Shown in pieces: positions 26,705-35,535 of a DNA stretch of 64,000 nucleotides. The stretch comes from Pseudoxanthomonas suwonensis 11-1 (lineage in GTDB: Bacteria > Pseudomonadota > Gammaproteobacteria > Xanthomonadales > Xanthomonadaceae), in the NCBI RefSeq assembly GCF_000185965.1, contig NC_014924.1:2790001-2854000 (forward strand), written 5' to 3'. Under the pieces are notes generated by a model, which was not told where the DNA came from, searched no databases, and was given only the letters and a program-made list of their open reading frames with translations. Made by a program: the position numbers and the translations under genes. Positions within the stretch are counted from its first letter, which is position 1. Every line of letters starts with the position of its first letter.

Positions 26705-28177
26705 ATGCGCATGTCCTTCCGAGAACGTGGTGCCGCAGGCGGCCAAGCCGTCCCGCGCACCGCCCCCGGCGCCGCCGCCGTTCCCGACGCGGGCAGCGTG
26801 CTGCCCGTGTTCGCCCATGGCATGGCCACCCTGCCGGGCGAACTGGGCGACCTCGGCCGGCGCCTGGCCTCGGCCACGGATGCCGCCGACTGGGCGACCG
26901 CGGCACGCGTGCTGCGCCAGTTCCTGGACAAGTACCTGCGCGACTTCGCCGCGGCCCTGGACGCGCCCTCGGCTGTGGAAGCCGAACAGCTGCGGGACCT
27001 GCTGCGGCAGGCGGTGGGCGTGGCCCTGGCCTCGCTGCTGCGGCCGCTGCCGTCCCTGGCCGACGAATCCACCGCCCTGGCGGCCGACCTCAGGCGCTGG
27101 TCGCCGGGCGCGGACCTGTCGCCGCTGGCGGCGCGGGTGCGCGAGCTCTGCCACCAGGTCGGGGTCCACGCCGGCGAGGCCGCCGAGCAGCAGGAGCTGC
27201 TGCTGGAGCTGTTCGACCTGCTGCTGGAGAACCTGTTCGAGCTGCTGGAGGACGGCAGCTGGCTGCGCGGCCAGGTCGCCGCGGTACGCGGCCTGCTGTC
27301 CGGCAGGCCCGACGCCCAGGCCATGGAGGCCACCCGCCAGGGCCTGCGCGAGCTGGCCTACCAGCAGGGCCTGCTGCGCAAGGGCATCGACCAGACCAAG
27401 GACGCCATGCGGGTGATGATGGCCTCCTTCGTCGAGGGCCTGGACGGCATGGCCGCCCACACCGGCGAGTTCCAGGACCGCCTGCAGGCGCACATGGCCG
27501 CCATCAGCGAGGCCCGCACCATCGCCGACCTCGGCCACCGCCTGGAGGACGTGCTCGACGACACCCGCCGGCTGCAGGCCCAGGCGCTGCGCTCGCACGA
27601 GCAGCTGCAGGCCGCGCGCGCGGACGTGGAGGCGGCCGAGGCGCGGGTGCGCGAGCTGGAGTCCAGGTTGCGCGACATTGGCGAGCTGGCCAGCAGCGAT
27701 CCGCTCACCGGCGCGCTCAACCGCCGCGGTCTGGAGGAGCTCTATCCACGCCTGCTGGACCAGGCCGAGCGCGAGGGCTGGCCGCTGGCGGTGGCGGTGC
27801 TGGACCTGGACGAGTTCCGCAAGCTCAACGGCACACATGGCCACGCCGGCGGCGATGCCGCCCTGCGCCACGTGGTCGAGGTGCTGCGCGAGCGCCTGCG
27901 CAAGGACGACGTGCTCGCCCGCTTCGGCGGCGAGGAATTCGTGGTGCTGATGCCGCGCTCCACCCTCGAGCAGGCCGCCGCCCTGCTGCAGCTGCAGCAG
28001 CGCGCGCTGGCCGCGCGGCCGCTGCTGCACGAAGGCCGCCGCATCGAGGTGCGCTTCAGCGCCGGTGTGGCCGTGCGCCAGCTCGGCGAGGACCGCGACC
28101 ACCTGCTCAACCGCGCCGACCGCGCCATGTACCGGGCCAAGCAGGACGGCCGCAACCGCGTGGTCGCGGTGCACTGA
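26705..28177 (+). CDS. Diguanylate cyclase with long helical N-terminus and intact I-site
   Basis: A 490-residue soluble protein. Residues about 30-325 are helical with a coiled coil (about 285-328) leading into a GGDEF domain (about 330-490). The active-site loop is GGEEF (408-412), and the inhibitory RxxD site (Arg399 to Asp402) lies five residues before it, so c-di-GMP synthesis with product feedback is expected. There are no membrane segments or known sensor domain; the N-terminus resembles the helical input of some pseudomonad cyclases. A second ATG at 26711 is an alternative start. Confidence 0.93.
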   Translation: MRMSFRERGAAGGQAVPRTAPGAAAVPDAGSVLPVFAHGMATLPGELGDLGRRLASATDAADWATAARVLRQFLDKYLRDFAAALDAPSAVEAEQLRDLLRQAVGVALASLLRPLPSLADESTALAADLRRWSPGADLSPLAARVRELCHQVGVHAGEAAEQQELLLELFDLLLENLFELLEDGSWLRGQVAAVRGLLSGRPDAQAMEATRQGLRELAYQQGLLRKGIDQTKDAMRVMMASFVEGLDGMAAHTGEFQDRLQAHMAAISEARTIADLGHRLEDVLDDTRRLQAQALRSHEQLQAARADVEAAEARVRELESRLRDIGELASSDPLTGALNRRGLEELYPRLLDQAEREGWPLAVAVLDLDEFRKLNGTHGHAGGDAALRHVVEVLRERLRKDDVLARFGGEEFVVLMPRSTLEQAAALLQLQQRALAARPLLHEGRRIEVRFSAGVAVRQLGEDRDHLLNRADRAMYRAKQDGRNRVVAVH

Positions 28178-28180
28178 GCC

Positions 28181-28510
28181 TCAGCGCGGGCGCCCGGCCG
28201 GGCGCTCGTCGCCGTCGGGGGTGTACGCCGGCGGCGTGTAGAAGTTCACCGTCTTCAGCGCGGTGCGGCCGGTGTTGCGGATCCCATGCTCCTCGCCACG
28301 TTCGATCAGCAGCAGGCTGCCCGGACCCAGCCGCTGGCGCTTGCCGCCCACCACCGCCTCGCCGGTGCCCGACACCACGTAAAGCCACTGGTCGGCGCTG
28401 CGGTGGCGATTCCCCTCGCCACCCTCGCTGGCACCCGGCTCCAGCACCATCTGCGCCGCCTGTACCCGGCGGTGGTCGAAAAGCACGCGGAACCCGCGGC
28501 CGAATCGCAA
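28181..28510 (-). CDS. Cupin-domain protein (start uncertain)
   Basis: The clear cupin core covers about 100 residues, with SEGGEGNRHRSADQWLYV and the second motif GSLLLIERGEEHGIRN. It probably binds a metal through His/Glu ligands; substrate and reaction are unknown. No ATG lies before the conserved start, so I take the TTG at 28510, giving 109 residues; neither it nor alternatives have a good ribosome site. It converges with the diguanylate cyclase gene with only 3 bp between stops. Confidence 0.72.
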   Translation of the reverse strand: MRFGRGFRVLFDHRRVQAAQMVLEPGASEGGEGNRHRSADQWLYVVSGTGEAVVGGKRQRLGPGSLLLIERGEEHGIRNTGRTALKTVNFYTPPAYTPDGDERPAGRPR

Positions 28511-28650
28511 TTTCTGGTGGCGGTGGCTCGCGCCGACCTTGGCCGGGGCGCGGTGAAGCGGCCGTCGCCCACGAATGCGGAAGCGTTCACGCTGCCTTGC
28601 ACGCCGCCACGGCCCAATCACCGCATCCCCCACCCCCACGGGCCACGCCG

Positions 28651-29496
28651 ATGCCTTTCCGGCTGGGTTTCCAGATCGCCTACCGCTTCGACCAGCCCAC
28701 GCCCATGGTGGCGATGCTGGACGTGCACGACAGCCACGCCCTGCGCCTGCTTTCCGGGCCGGCGGTATGGACCTCGCCGCAGGTGCCGCTGCATCGCTAC
28801 CGCGACCGCTTCGGCAACACCTGCACCCGCCTGCTGGCCCCCGCCGGCCTGCTGGTGCTGCGCGGTGACGTGCTGGTGCGCGAAGTCGGGACGGGCGGGC
28901 TGGTGCATGAGGGTCCGCGCGGTCCGCTGCCGCAGGAGGACCGACAGTTCCTCCAGCCCAGCCGCCACTGCGAGGTGCGGCCGCTGGCGCGCTACGCGCA
29001 GCTGCGCTTCGCCGACCTGCCTTCCGACCGCACCAGGGTGCAGGCGATCTGCGCCCATGTCGCACGCGCGATCGAGTACGACCCGGACAGCACCGACTTC
29101 AACCGCACCGCCCTGCGTGCGCTGCAGGAAGGCCGCGGCCTGTCCCGCGACTTCGCCCATGCCGCCATCGCCCTGTGCCGCGGCGTCGGCATCGCCGCCC
29201 GCTACTGCACCGGCTACCCGCCGGCCACCGCCGGTGGCCTGCATCCGGAACCGCGCTTCGCCGCCTGGATCGAGGCCTGGGTCGATGGCCGCTGGCAGGC
29301 TTTCGACCCGCGTGGCGGCGCGGCCTGCCCCGAGCGCGTGCCGGTCGCACGCGGACGCGATGCCGCCGACGTGGCCACCAGCTGCACCTTCGGCCTGTGC
29401 GAGCCGGAGGGGATGGAAGTGTGGTCGCTGGGCGTGGCTGGAACCGAAGCTTCCGGCGCAACGGTGGACGTGGCCACGCTTGCCCTCGCCTCCTGA
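28651..29496 (+). CDS. Transglutaminase-like protein lacking the catalytic Cys and His
   Basis: A 281-residue protein with the N-terminal beta domain (about 5-110) and transglutaminase-like core (about 120-230) of the DUF/transglutaminase family widespread beside muramoyl-type ligases. The Cys motif (normally GVCRDFAH) reads GLSRDFAH, with Ser165 at the Cys position. The His motif (normally SHAWVEAW) reads FAAWIEAW, with Ala204 at the His position. Only the Asp (Asp219, FDPR) remains. A classical thiol-protease reaction is therefore not expected; it may bind peptides or structure. The ATG at 28651 begins the conserved N-terminus. Confidence 0.85.
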   Translation: MPFRLGFQIAYRFDQPTPMVAMLDVHDSHALRLLSGPAVWTSPQVPLHRYRDRFGNTCTRLLAPAGLLVLRGDVLVREVGTGGLVHEGPRGPLPQEDRQFLQPSRHCEVRPLARYAQLRFADLPSDRTRVQAICAHVARAIEYDPDSTDFNRTALRALQEGRGLSRDFAHAAIALCRGVGIAARYCTGYPPATAGGLHPEPRFAAWIEAWVDGRWQAFDPRGGAACPERVPVARGRDAADVATSCTFGLCEPEGMEVWSLGVAGTEASGATVDVATLALAS

Positions 29497-29608
29497 ACCG
29501 CGGCACCCGTTTCACGCTTCCTCGCCCTGCCCTTGCCGCTGCCCTTACGCCCGGCATGCGCAGATGGCGGGCACGGCCACTGTGCCCCCACCCCGAGGAG
29601 GAAACCCG

Positions 29609-29977
29609 ATGAACAAGACCACCCCGATGTTCGCCCTGGTCCTGGCCGGCAGCTTCGCCTGCGGCAGCGCAATGGCCGGCGACACCGCCGCCGACAATCC
29701 GCACAAGCCCAGCAGCACCGCCAAGGTGCAGAAGCTGGACGTCGATGGCGATGGCCGCCTGAGCCTGGCCGAGTTCACCGCCAGCGGGCAGAAGACCGCC
29801 GACGACTTCGCCAAGTACGACGTCAACGCCGACGGCTACGTCACCGACGAGGAACTGGAGGTCGGCAAGGAGCGCGGAATGGTCCCGGGCGAGAAGAAGG
29901 ATGCGCGCGGCAAGGCGCACCCGGTCCCGACCACCAATCCGAAGTCCCCGAACCCCACCGACACCGTCGGCAACTGA
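29609..29977 (+). CDS. Exported EF-hand protein
   Basis: A 122-residue protein with a signal peptide (about 1-24, SAMAG), two EF-hand loops (DVDGDGRLSLAE and DVNADGYVTDEE) and a Pro/Asn-rich tail ending in the TDTVGN region. It probably binds calcium in the periplasm. A strong GAGGAGG site precedes the ATG. It is similar in plan to the EF-hand protein at 6893 but has a different linker and tail. Confidence 0.88.
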   Translation: MNKTTPMFALVLAGSFACGSAMAGDTAADNPHKPSSTAKVQKLDVDGDGRLSLAEFTASGQKTADDFAKYDVNADGYVTDEELEVGKERGMVPGEKKDARGKAHPVPTTNPKSPNPTDTVGN

Positions 29978-30028
29978 TTCGCCAGGCCGCGCGTCCCCGC
30001 ACGGGCGCGCGGCCGCACGGAGGCAGAC

Positions 30029-30235
30029 ATGACCCGTCCCAGCAGCCCGCCCGAGACCCACAGCACCCGCGACAAGCGCCCAGCCGCGGACCAGGACAAG
30101 CCCCATACCCCGGACAAGTACGCCAACGACGAGGCGCACCACAAGGGGCCGGACATGCCCGACACCGACCCGGAGCGCAACCATGCCGTCCCGGAGGACT
30201 ACGAGCGCCTCCCGCCGGACCGTCCGCGGCGCTGA
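30029..30235 (+). CDS. Small hydrophilic, probably disordered protein
   Basis: A 68-residue protein, highly charged and rich in Pro, Asp, His and Lys, with no hydrophobic core, suggesting intrinsic disorder. It has a good ribosome site (ACGGAGGCAG) and lies 51 bp after the EF-hand gene, so may share its transcript. No family is recognised. Confidence 0.6.
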   Translation: MTRPSSPPETHSTRDKRPAADQDKPHTPDKYANDEAHHKGPDMPDTDPERNHAVPEDYERLPPDRPRR

Positions 30236-30304
30236 CCGGAACCTAACTCTTCGCCCGTTACCCTCGCTCCACCTGCGACCCCGGCCGCTGCCAGGAGGAA
30301 CGCC

Positions 30305-30739
30305 ATGGAGACGATGGAGCTTCACCGTGGGCGCCTGATCGACCACGTCCAGCTGGTGGTCCGTGACCTCGACGCCAGCAAGCGGTTCTATACAGCCATC
30401 GCCGGAGTGCTGGGCATCCCGGTCGGTGGCAGTGGCGCGGGATATTTCTGGATCGACGAACTGTTCGTGTCCAGCATCGACAGCGAGGCGGCCGCCGGCG
30501 AACCCACCGGCCGCCACCACCTGGCCTTCCAGGGCCGTGACCGCGCCATGGTCGACGCCTTCCATGCCGCCGCGCTCGCCGCCGGTGGCCGTGACAACGG
30601 CGCCCCCGCCCTGCGTCCCTACCACCCGGACTACTACGCGGCCTTCGTGCTGGATCCGGACGGCAACAACATCGAGGCCGTGTACCACGGCCCGGCCGAG
30701 CGCAGTGATGCTTCGGTCCGCATCCGCTTCGAGGGCTGA
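30305..30739 (+). CDS. VOC-superfamily (glyoxalase/bleomycin-resistance-like) protein
   Basis: A 144-residue protein with the paired beta-alpha-beta-beta-beta VOC modules: DHVQLVVRDLDASKRFY at the start of module one and HHLAFQGRDRA then YYAAFVLDPDGNNIEAV in module two. His14, His72 or 73 and Glu128 can provide metal ligands. It likely modifies or binds a small molecule; the substrate is unknown. A CAGGAGGA site precedes the ATG. Confidence 0.9.
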   Translation: METMELHRGRLIDHVQLVVRDLDASKRFYTAIAGVLGIPVGGSGAGYFWIDELFVSSIDSEAAAGEPTGRHHLAFQGRDRAMVDAFHAAALAAGGRDNGAPALRPYHPDYYAAFVLDPDGNNIEAVYHGPAERSDASVRIRFEG

Positions 30740-30808
30740 GCGCGGGCGACCGCGCCAGCAGGCACAAGCAGGCAAGCGGCCCCGCGCCGCCCATCAGGGA
30801 GGATCCCA

Positions 30809-31402
30809 ATGAAAGGCCAGACCGCTCTTCCGCAGGCGCTCTACCAGGCCAACCTCGAACTGCAGGCGCGCATCGCCGACCTGCTGCAGGACAGCAGCCG
30901 GCAGTGGCTGGGGTTCGGCCAGCGCCTGGTCGAGGAAGGCGTGCTCGAAGGCAATGCCGGACTCGAAGCCCTGGGCCGGCAGGACTGGCAGAAGCTGGCA
31001 TCGCTGCCGGTGGATGCGTTCTGGCGCCAGCTGCAGCAGCGCTTCGGCGACCAGCAGGCAGCCGCCCAGGTCTCGGTGGCGGTACAGGCCGCCTTCGCCC
31101 GTGGCCTGCAGGATGCGATGCGCGACTGGCGTCGCGACACCGCCGCCGCGCTGGACGAGGCCGGTCTCGGCTTCCCGGTCGACAACCCGATGTGGGGCGC
31201 GCTGTTCCAAGGCTGGGACGCGTTCCCGCCCGGGCTGGTGCCCGGTTTCCCCGGCCATGTCCCACCCGCGCCTCCCAAGGCCAGTCCAGCGGGTGGCACG
31301 CCGGCCGCACCGCGTGCACGTGCCAGCAAGAGTGCGCCGCGTGCGCGCAAGGCACCGGCGGGCAAGGCCAAGCCTGCGCGGCCGGGCAAGTCCCGGGCCT
31401 GA
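30809..31402 (+). CDS. Phasin-like protein with Lys/Ala/Pro-rich tail
   Basis: A 197-residue protein. Residues about 1-115 are amphipathic helices rich in Gln and Leu with phasin-like character; residues about 145-197 form a basic Ala/Pro/Lys tail like those of AlgP or histone-like proteins. It may coat polyhydroxyalkanoate granules or bind DNA; no polymer-synthesis gene is adjacent, so the assignment is tentative. A GGGAGGA site precedes the ATG. Confidence 0.65.
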   Translation: MKGQTALPQALYQANLELQARIADLLQDSSRQWLGFGQRLVEEGVLEGNAGLEALGRQDWQKLASLPVDAFWRQLQQRFGDQQAAAQVSVAVQAAFARGLQDAMRDWRRDTAAALDEAGLGFPVDNPMWGALFQGWDAFPPGLVPGFPGHVPPAPPKASPAGGTPAAPRARASKSAPRARKAPAGKAKPARPGKSRA

Positions 31403-31416
31403 TACTTCCTCTGCCC

Positions 31417-31445
31417 AAGCCCCTCCCCCACCGGGGGAGGGGCTT
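31417..31445. terminator. Bidirectional hairpin between convergent genes
   Basis: A perfect 13-bp stem AAGCCCCTCCCCC (31417-31429) with 31433-31445 lies between the phasin-like gene and the convergent deacetylase gene. It lacks a long U-tract but is well placed for both. Confidence 0.75.
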
Positions 31446-31451
31446 GCAGGC

Positions 31452-32276
31452 TCAACGCCCCTTCTTGTTCCCCTGCACTTCCTGCTGCTTGCGCACCCAC
31501 TGCATCTGCTCGAGGAAGGTGGTGGTCCAATACTTGTCGCGGTTGGCGGCCAGGAAGGCGAGCAGTTCCTCGTGCGCTTCCTTGGACACCGACAGGTAGT
31601 CGCCGCCCACGCCGTGGAAGGTGAAACCGACCATCGTGCCCTTGCGCCCGGCCTGCTCGACCAGCGCGATCAGCTGCTTGCCGGTGACCTCGGTGGGCAC
31701 GGCCGCCGGCACCGCGGCCGGATCCAGCGCATGCATGTCCGGGACCACGTCGCCGCCGACCATCTTGATGCCGGCGAAACGGTCGGCGACGGCCTTGATG
31801 TAGTCGCCGTCGGACGCGTTGCGGTCGCCGCACGGCGCGGTGTAGGTACGCGGACCGGTGTAGCCGTCCAGCGCCTGCAGGAATACGTCGGCGACCTCCA
31901 CCTGCTCCTTCATCTGGGCCACGCTGAGGCGGTCCAGGTCCTGGTGCGGTGGCACGAACTCGCGTCCCGGCCCATGCGCCGAGCAGGGATGGATGATGCT
32001 GTGGTTGCCCAGCTCGTGGCCCATGCGCGCCACCGCGCGCCACTCCTCCATCCGCGTCCGCACCGACTCGCGCGCCGGCACGATGTAGAAGGTGCCCTTG
32101 AGCCCATGCTTCTGCAGCGCCGGGACCGCGTTGTCCAGCTGCGAGTCCAGCGCGTCGTCGTAGGCCAGGCTCACCGCGGCCTTGCGGCCCTCCGGCCAGG
32201 TGAACTTCTGCTTCGCCGCCAGTGGCAGCGCCAGCGATGCCAGGCACAAGGCCAGGCAGATCCTGCTTGCGTGCAT
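31452..32276 (-). CDS. Exported polysaccharide deacetylase-family protein
   Basis: A 274-residue protein with a signal peptide (about 1-21, LPLAAK). The NodB/CE4 fold is seen in SLAYDDALDSQLDN (double Asp of motif 1) and HELGNHSIIHP (His ligands of motif 2). Later motifs are more divergent (APCGDRN; FHGVGGDY with a His). It probably removes acetyl groups from a cell-wall or extracellular polysaccharide. The first motif is AYDDA rather than TFDDG, as in the subfamily of larger secreted deacetylases. Confidence 0.88.
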   Translation of the reverse strand: MHASRICLALCLASLALPLAAKQKFTWPEGRKAAVSLAYDDALDSQLDNAVPALQKHGLKGTFYIVPARESVRTRMEEWRAVARMGHELGNHSIIHPCSAHGPGREFVPPHQDLDRLSVAQMKEQVEVADVFLQALDGYTGPRTYTAPCGDRNASDGDYIKAVADRFAGIKMVGGDVVPDMHALDPAAVPAAVPTEVTGKQLIALVEQAGRKGTMVGFTFHGVGGDYLSVSKEAHEELLAFLAANRDKYWTTTFLEQMQWVRKQQEVQGNKKGR

Positions 32277-32401
32277 TCTTTCCCCTCTCCAGCTACAGGC
32301 CACGGCCCTCCCGCGCCTTCGCCGCAAGTCTAGCCGCAGCTGCACGCGCCTCTGCGACACTCCGGGGTATGCTCCGGCGGTCGCTCCAGGAGGCCGTCCC
32401 C

Positions 32402-33334
32402 ATGCCCGTCCGTATGTCCCGGAACCTGCTGCGCCTGTGCGCGTTCCTGCTGCCGCTCGCCCCGCTGCCGCTGCTGGCCCAGGCGCCTGCGGAGCTGGCG
32501 CTGCCGGAGCCGGCCCTGTTGTGGCAGACCAAGGGCTTCGCCGGGCCGGAGTCGGTCGTGTACGACGCAACGCGCGACCGGCTCTACGTGTCCAACATGG
32601 CCAGCACCGGCGATGACGCGACCCCGGGCGACGGCTTCATCAGCCGCCTCGACGGCGAAGGCAGGATCCTCGACCTCAAGTGGGTCGAAGGCCTGCACAA
32701 CCCGAAGGGCCTGGCCCTGGCCAATGGCCGGCTGTACGTGGGCGACGACGATGCGCTGGTGGAGATCGACCTGGAGGCCGGTGCCATCGTCGCCCGCCAC
32801 CAGCCGGCCGATGGCGGGCCGGGCCAGTTCAACGACTGCACCGCCGACGACGCCGGCAACATCTACGTCTACAGCCGCCGGCTCGGCACGATCTACCGGC
32901 TTTCGGCCGAAGGCTTCGCCCCCTGGGTCGAGGTGGACGTGGAGCACACCGGCCACTTCAACGGCCTGCGCGCCGACGGCACCCGCCTGCTGGCCGGCAG
33001 CTGGGAAGTCCCGGCCACCGGCGAGCGCGGCCACCTGAGCACCTACGAGCTGGCCGATGGCAGCGCCGGCCGCATCGGCACCGCGCCGATCGGCCATATC
33101 GACGGCATCGAGCCGGACGGCCACGGCGGCTGGACCATCACCGACTTCACCCCGGGCCAACTGCTGCACGTGGCCGCCAACGGCAGCACCACGCCGCTGC
33201 TGACGCTGGAGCGCGGCAACGCCGACCACCTGTACGTGCCGGAGAAGCAGCTGCTGGTGATACCGCTGCTGCGCAGCGACCGCGTGCTCGCCTTCCGCTG
33301 GTCGCCCCACGCCGAGGGCACGCCCGCCGAGTGA
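32402..33334 (+). CDS. Exported SMP-30/lactonase-like beta-propeller protein
   Basis: A 310-residue protein with a signal peptide (about 1-26). The rest is a six-bladed propeller with repeats such as PESVVYDATRDRLYVSNM, HNPKGLALANGRLYVGD and HFNGLRADGTRLLAG, resembling SMP-30/gluconolactonase and ATP/GTP-binding-like propellers. It may hydrolyse a lactone or bind ligand in the periplasm. It starts 125 bp from the divergent deacetylase gene. Confidence 0.82.
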   Translation: MPVRMSRNLLRLCAFLLPLAPLPLLAQAPAELALPEPALLWQTKGFAGPESVVYDATRDRLYVSNMASTGDDATPGDGFISRLDGEGRILDLKWVEGLHNPKGLALANGRLYVGDDDALVEIDLEAGAIVARHQPADGGPGQFNDCTADDAGNIYVYSRRLGTIYRLSAEGFAPWVEVDVEHTGHFNGLRADGTRLLAGSWEVPATGERGHLSTYELADGSAGRIGTAPIGHIDGIEPDGHGGWTITDFTPGQLLHVAANGSTTPLLTLERGNADHLYVPEKQLLVIPLLRSDRVLAFRWSPHAEGTPAE

Positions 33335-33341
33335 TGCCTGG

Positions 33342-34175
33342 CTAGTCGGCCTCCGCCGGGCGCCGCGGGATGCGCCGGCGCGGTGGCTGCGGCTGGCGCT
33401 CGGCCATCTCCCGCACGCGCGTGCCCGCGTTGCGCACCAGGTCCGGCAGCAGGTGGGTCTCGGGCAGCAGGTGCCAGTATTTCTGCGGCATCTCCTGGCG
33501 CATCATCCGCGTGTTGAGCCGCGCCGGATTGAAGATGTTGGCGTAGTAGGTGCGCCACAGGCCGTCGTGCGCATCCGCGGCCGGCACCTCGGCGCGCAGT
33601 CCGCCGGGACCGGCCCACAGCTGTTCGCCGTCCCAGCGCGCGCTGCGGTACGGGGTGACGATGGTCCAGCGCATGCCGGCGAAGCGGCGGGCGAAGAACG
33701 GCGCGACCCGGTCGACGATGCAGTGCTCCGGCTCGAACCAGGCGATGTAGGTCTCCTCCTCGCCCGGCACCGCGCGGAAGCGCACGAAGGCCTTCATCTT
33801 GTGGGTGTCGCGGCGCACCGACTTCTCCAGCACCCGGGCGCGGACCACGTCGGCATCGGTGCTGCGCTCGAGCAGGTGGCGTTCGCCGCGACCGATCCGC
33901 CACAGCATCCGGTACAGCAGCGCATGCCGCTGCGGATCGCGGTGGCACAGAACGCGCGCGGCCAGGTCCAGGAACGCCGGCGGCACCGTCAGCGGTGCCA
34001 CCACCTCGGCCGCTGGCGCCTCATCCAGTCCGGGCCACGGCAGCAGCCCGCCTTGGGCATCGCCGTTCCAGTCGACCTGCTCCGGCGCCAGTCCGGCCGC
34101 CCAGGCGCGGCGCGCGGCCGCGCGCCAGGCCACCACGTCCCAGCCTGGATCGACGTTGGCGCGGAAACCGCTCAC
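33342..34175 (-). CDS. DUF4130 (TIGR03915-type) putative DNA-repair protein
   Basis: A 277-residue protein of the family found next to a radical-SAM partner in many bacteria and, in others, fused to a UdgX-type uracil-DNA glycosylase. Features include a conserved acidic stretch and the block KMKAFVRFR followed by YIAWFEPEHCIVDRVAPFF. It begins with GTG overlapping the stop of the radical-SAM gene (GTGA), so the two are translationally coupled. A role in DNA modification or repair is inferred from family annotation only. Confidence 0.88.
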   Translation of the reverse strand: MSGFRANVDPGWDVVAWRAAARRAWAAGLAPEQVDWNGDAQGGLLPWPGLDEAPAAEVVAPLTVPPAFLDLAARVLCHRDPQRHALLYRMLWRIGRGERHLLERSTDADVVRARVLEKSVRRDTHKMKAFVRFRAVPGEEETYIAWFEPEHCIVDRVAPFFARRFAGMRWTIVTPYRSARWDGEQLWAGPGGLRAEVPAADAHDGLWRTYYANIFNPARLNTRMMRQEMPQKYWHLLPETHLLPDLVRNAGTRVREMAERQPQPPRRRIPRRPAEAD

Positions 34176-35437
34176 CCGAACAGGTCGGCCTGGCGAGGTT
34201 GCGGTGCCAGCTGCGCGCGCAGCCGCGCCGGATCGTCCAGGCGTGCGCGCGGATGGTGGTCCAGCACGCTCACGAACGGCAGCAGCTTCTTCAGCGGCGC
34301 ACGCAGGCGACCCAGGTCCTCCAGCCGCAGCCGGCCGTGGCGGCGCGCGCTCACCAGCCTGTCCACGTTGCGCGCGCCCAGGCCGGGCACGCGCAGCAGC
34401 ATCTCGCGCGGCGCGGTGTTGAGGTCCACCGGGAAATGCTGGGGATGGCGCAGCGCCCAGGCCAGCTTGGGATCGATGTCCAGGTCGAGCATGCCGCCGC
34501 CGGGCCTGGGGCTCTCCGGCACGATCTCCTCCACGCCAAAGCCGTAGAAGCGCAGCAGCCAGTCGGCCTGGTACAGGCGGTGCTCGCGCTGCAGCGGCGG
34601 CGCGCGCGGCGGCAGCTGGGCCGAGGCGTCGGGAATCGGGCTGAAGGCCGAGTAGTAGACCCGGCGCATGCGGAAGTCGCCATACAGCGCGCTGCTGGTG
34701 CGCAGGATCACTGCATCGTCCGCGCCATCGGCGCCCACGATCATCTGCGTGCTCTGCCCGGCCGGCGCGAACCGCGGCAGGCGCCGGCGCGACCCGGTCT
34801 TCACCACCCGCGCGGCCTTGCGCGCCTCGGTGTTCTCGTCGATCCGCCAGCGCAGCTCGCCCATCGCGTCGCGGATGCCATCGGCGCGCTTCTCCGGTGC
34901 CAGCTGGGCCAGGCCCTCGGCCGTGGGCAGCTCGACGTTGATGCTCAGGCGGTCGGCATAGCGGCCGGCCTTCTCCAGCAGTTCCGGCGAGGCCTCGGGA
35001 ATGGTCTTGAGGTGGATGTAGCCGGCGAAATGGTGGTCCTCGCGCAGGCTGCGCGCCACCTCCACCAGCTGCTCCATGGTGTAGTCGCCATTGCGGATGA
35101 TGCCGCTGGAGAGGAACAGCCCCTCGATGTAGTTGCGCTTGTAGAAGTCCAGGGTCAGCTTCACCACCTCTTCGGTGGCGAACCGCGCGCGGCGTACGTT
35201 GCTGCTGGCGCGGTTGATGCAGTACGCGCAGTCGTAGATGCAGAAGTTGGTCAACAGGATCTTGAGCAGCGACACGCAGCGGCCATCCGGCGTGTACGAG
35301 TGGCAGATGCCCATGCCCTCGGTGCTGCCCACGCCCTTGCCGCCACGCGAGTCACGCCGGCCCGCACCGCTGGAGGCGCAGGATGCGTCGTACTTGGCCG
35401 CGTCGGCGAGGACCGCGAGCTTGTCGGTCAGCTCCAT
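34172..35437 (-). CDS. Putative DNA modification/repair radical-SAM protein (TIGR03916 type)
   Basis: A 421-residue protein with the radical-SAM cluster motif CxxxCxxC (Cys66, Cys70, Cys73; NFCIYDCAYC) and, upstream, a second Cys pair (CHSYTPDGRC, Cys45 and Cys54). The C-terminus has a helix-hairpin-helix-like segment (LRVPGLGARNVDRLV), typical of DNA-binding proteins. It uses a 4Fe-4S cluster and S-adenosylmethionine. It is coupled to the DUF4130 gene by a 4-bp overlap; the pair is conserved in many bacteria but its biochemical function is unsettled. Confidence 0.92.
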   Translation of the reverse strand: MELTDKLAVLADAAKYDASCASSGAGRRDSRGGKGVGSTEGMGICHSYTPDGRCVSLLKILLTNFCIYDCAYCINRASSNVRRARFATEEVVKLTLDFYKRNYIEGLFLSSGIIRNGDYTMEQLVEVARSLREDHHFAGYIHLKTIPEASPELLEKAGRYADRLSINVELPTAEGLAQLAPEKRADGIRDAMGELRWRIDENTEARKAARVVKTGSRRRLPRFAPAGQSTQMIVGADGADDAVILRTSSALYGDFRMRRVYYSAFSPIPDASAQLPPRAPPLQREHRLYQADWLLRFYGFGVEEIVPESPRPGGGMLDLDIDPKLAWALRHPQHFPVDLNTAPREMLLRVPGLGARNVDRLVSARRHGRLRLEDLGRLRAPLKKLLPFVSVLDHHPRARLDDPARLRAQLAPQPRQADLFG

Positions 35438-35535
35438 GCGGCCACCGTGGATGGTGGCCGTCTCAGCTGGTGAGACGCGGGGAGATGCCCGCTTAACCGT
35501 TCAAGGCCGGGGTGAAGACGCCCGGCCTGGAGGAC

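Noticed and set aside
28286-29977. 563-codon frame ending in the EF-hand protein
   Set aside because: Upstream residues are shadow of the cupin and transglutaminase-like genes; the signal peptide at 29609 marks the real start.
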